Origin: an uncultured Actinomycetes bacterium
GTDB lineage: Bacteria; Actinomycetota; Thermoleophilia; Gaiellales; F1-60-MAGs149
Length of the DNA stretch: 6,382 nt
NCBI GenBank assembly: GCA_903847495.1
Contig: CAINDT010000326.1
Coordinates: 1 to 6,382, forward strand
Reading direction: 5' to 3'
Part shown: piece after piece, positions 5,979-6,382 of the stretch
How the letters are laid out: the number at the start of each line of letters is the position of its first letter
How positions within the stretch are numbered: the first letter of the stretch is position 1
Program-made: the position numbers and the translations under genes
The notes under the pieces: model-generated
Told to the model about the DNA's origin: nothing
What the model saw: only the letters and a program-made list of their open reading frames with translations
Database searches by the model: none

Positions 5979-6382
5979 ATGTCGCACCGCGCCAAGATCA
6001 TCCTCGCCGCGCTGACGGTCGTCGGCCTGATCTGCCTCGGCATCGGCGTCTACGGCATCTCGCAGCAGTCCGACACGCAGGCGGCGCCGATTGACACGAG
6101 CCAGATCCCCGCGGTCGACACGGGCCCGGCACCGGCGATCGTCGGCACCACGCTGACCGGCGAGCCGTTCGACCTCGCGACCTACCGGGGCACGCCGGTC
6201 GTGCTCAACTTCTGGGCTTCGTGGTGCGGGCCGTGCCGCAAGGAGCTGCCCGCGATCGCGGCGTTCGCCAAGGCGCATCCCGAGATCGCGGTGATCGGCG
6301 TGGACTACCAGGACGATGTGGCGGAGGCCAAGGCGTTCGCCGACAAGCACGGAGCCACCTGGCCGAGCGTCGTCGACGACGG
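5979..6382 (+). CDS. TlpA/ResA/DsbE-like membrane-anchored thioredoxin (3' end outside window)
   Basis: The frame is open from ATG 5979 to the right edge, giving 134 codons. Residues about 6-27 form an uncleaved-looking membrane anchor after a short basic N-terminus (MSHRAK), followed by a Gln/Thr/Pro-rich spacer (29-51). The thioredoxin-like domain starts at about 52 (PAIVGTTLTGEPFDL), and the redox motif is WCGPC, with Cys83 and Cys86 inside LNFWASWCGPCRKELPAI. The following strand AVIGVDYQDD and helix AEAKAFADKHG fit the TlpA/DsbE branch of the AhpC-TSA/redoxin group. The cis-Pro loop lies beyond the window. Such proteins act outside the membrane as disulfide reductases, often for cytochrome c maturation. 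Partners (for example CcdA or Ccs proteins) would be to the right and are not visible. The start is supported by the promoter spacing and by the Lys/Arg residues just before the anchor. It lies 29 nt after the BKACE stop and probably has its own promoter. Confidence 0.9.
   Translation, partial: MSHRAKIILAALTVVGLICLGIGVYGISQQSDTQAAPIDTSQIPAVDTGPAPAIVGTTLTGEPFDLATYRGTPVVLNFWASWCGPCRKELPAIAAFAKAHPEIAVIGVDYQDDVAEAKAFADKHGATWPSVVDD

Noticed and set aside
5592..6350. A 252-codon minus-strand open frame over the BKACE end and the thioredoxin gene
   Set aside because: It lies antisense to the conserved BKACE C-terminus and the WCGPC motif, and its own translation shows no domain.
1..6382. Mobile elements, CRISPR arrays, tRNA/rRNA genes, defence genes, biosynthetic cluster
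   Set aside because: No repeat-spacer pattern, transposase or integrase, tRNA-like fold or cluster enzymes are visible; every gene has a plausible chromosomal role.

Overview
The window is GC-rich DNA from what looks like a high-GC actinobacterium. I favour a Solirubrobacterales/Thermoleophilia-type organism, because the divergent peptidase-like membrane protein, the sigma-70-like TAnnnT boxes set a fixed distance from start codons, and the general protein style remind me of that group. This placement is an impression from memory, not a search result. The region is chromosomal housekeeping in character. I see no mobile element, CRISPR array, tRNA or rRNA, and it is almost fully coding.

Layout: (1) 1-1433, minus strand, runs off the left edge: a membrane protein with an M28-type (Zn aminopeptidase-like) extracytoplasmic domain that has lost most of the metal and catalytic residues, followed by several transmembrane segments. 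(2) 1481-2191 and 2195-3607, plus strand: an OmpR/PhoB-type response regulator and its membrane histidine kinase, 3 nt apart, forming one two-component operon. (3) 3653-5125 and 5122-5949, plus strand: a GT20 glycosyltransferase of the trehalose-6-phosphate synthase type and a beta-keto acid cleavage enzyme (BKACE/DUF849), overlapping by ATGA. (4) 5979 to the right edge, plus strand: a membrane-anchored TlpA/ResA/DsbE-like thioredoxin with a WCGPC active site, cut off by the window end.

Two signals stand out. First, all three plus-strand transcription-unit starts have a TAnnnT box followed by exactly six bases and then the start codon (1469-1481, 3641-3653, 5967-5979). This predicts leaderless mRNAs for the regulator, the GT20 enzyme and the thioredoxin. 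The two operon-internal genes instead have ordinary Shine-Dalgarno sequences. Second, the peptidase-like protein appears to be a pseudoenzyme.

No single pathway links all the genes. The two-component system could sense envelope conditions, and trehalose synthesis and extracytoplasmic thiol chemistry are both stress/envelope functions, but no shared regulation is demonstrated. The pairing of GT20 with BKACE in one coupled unit is the least explained functional association.
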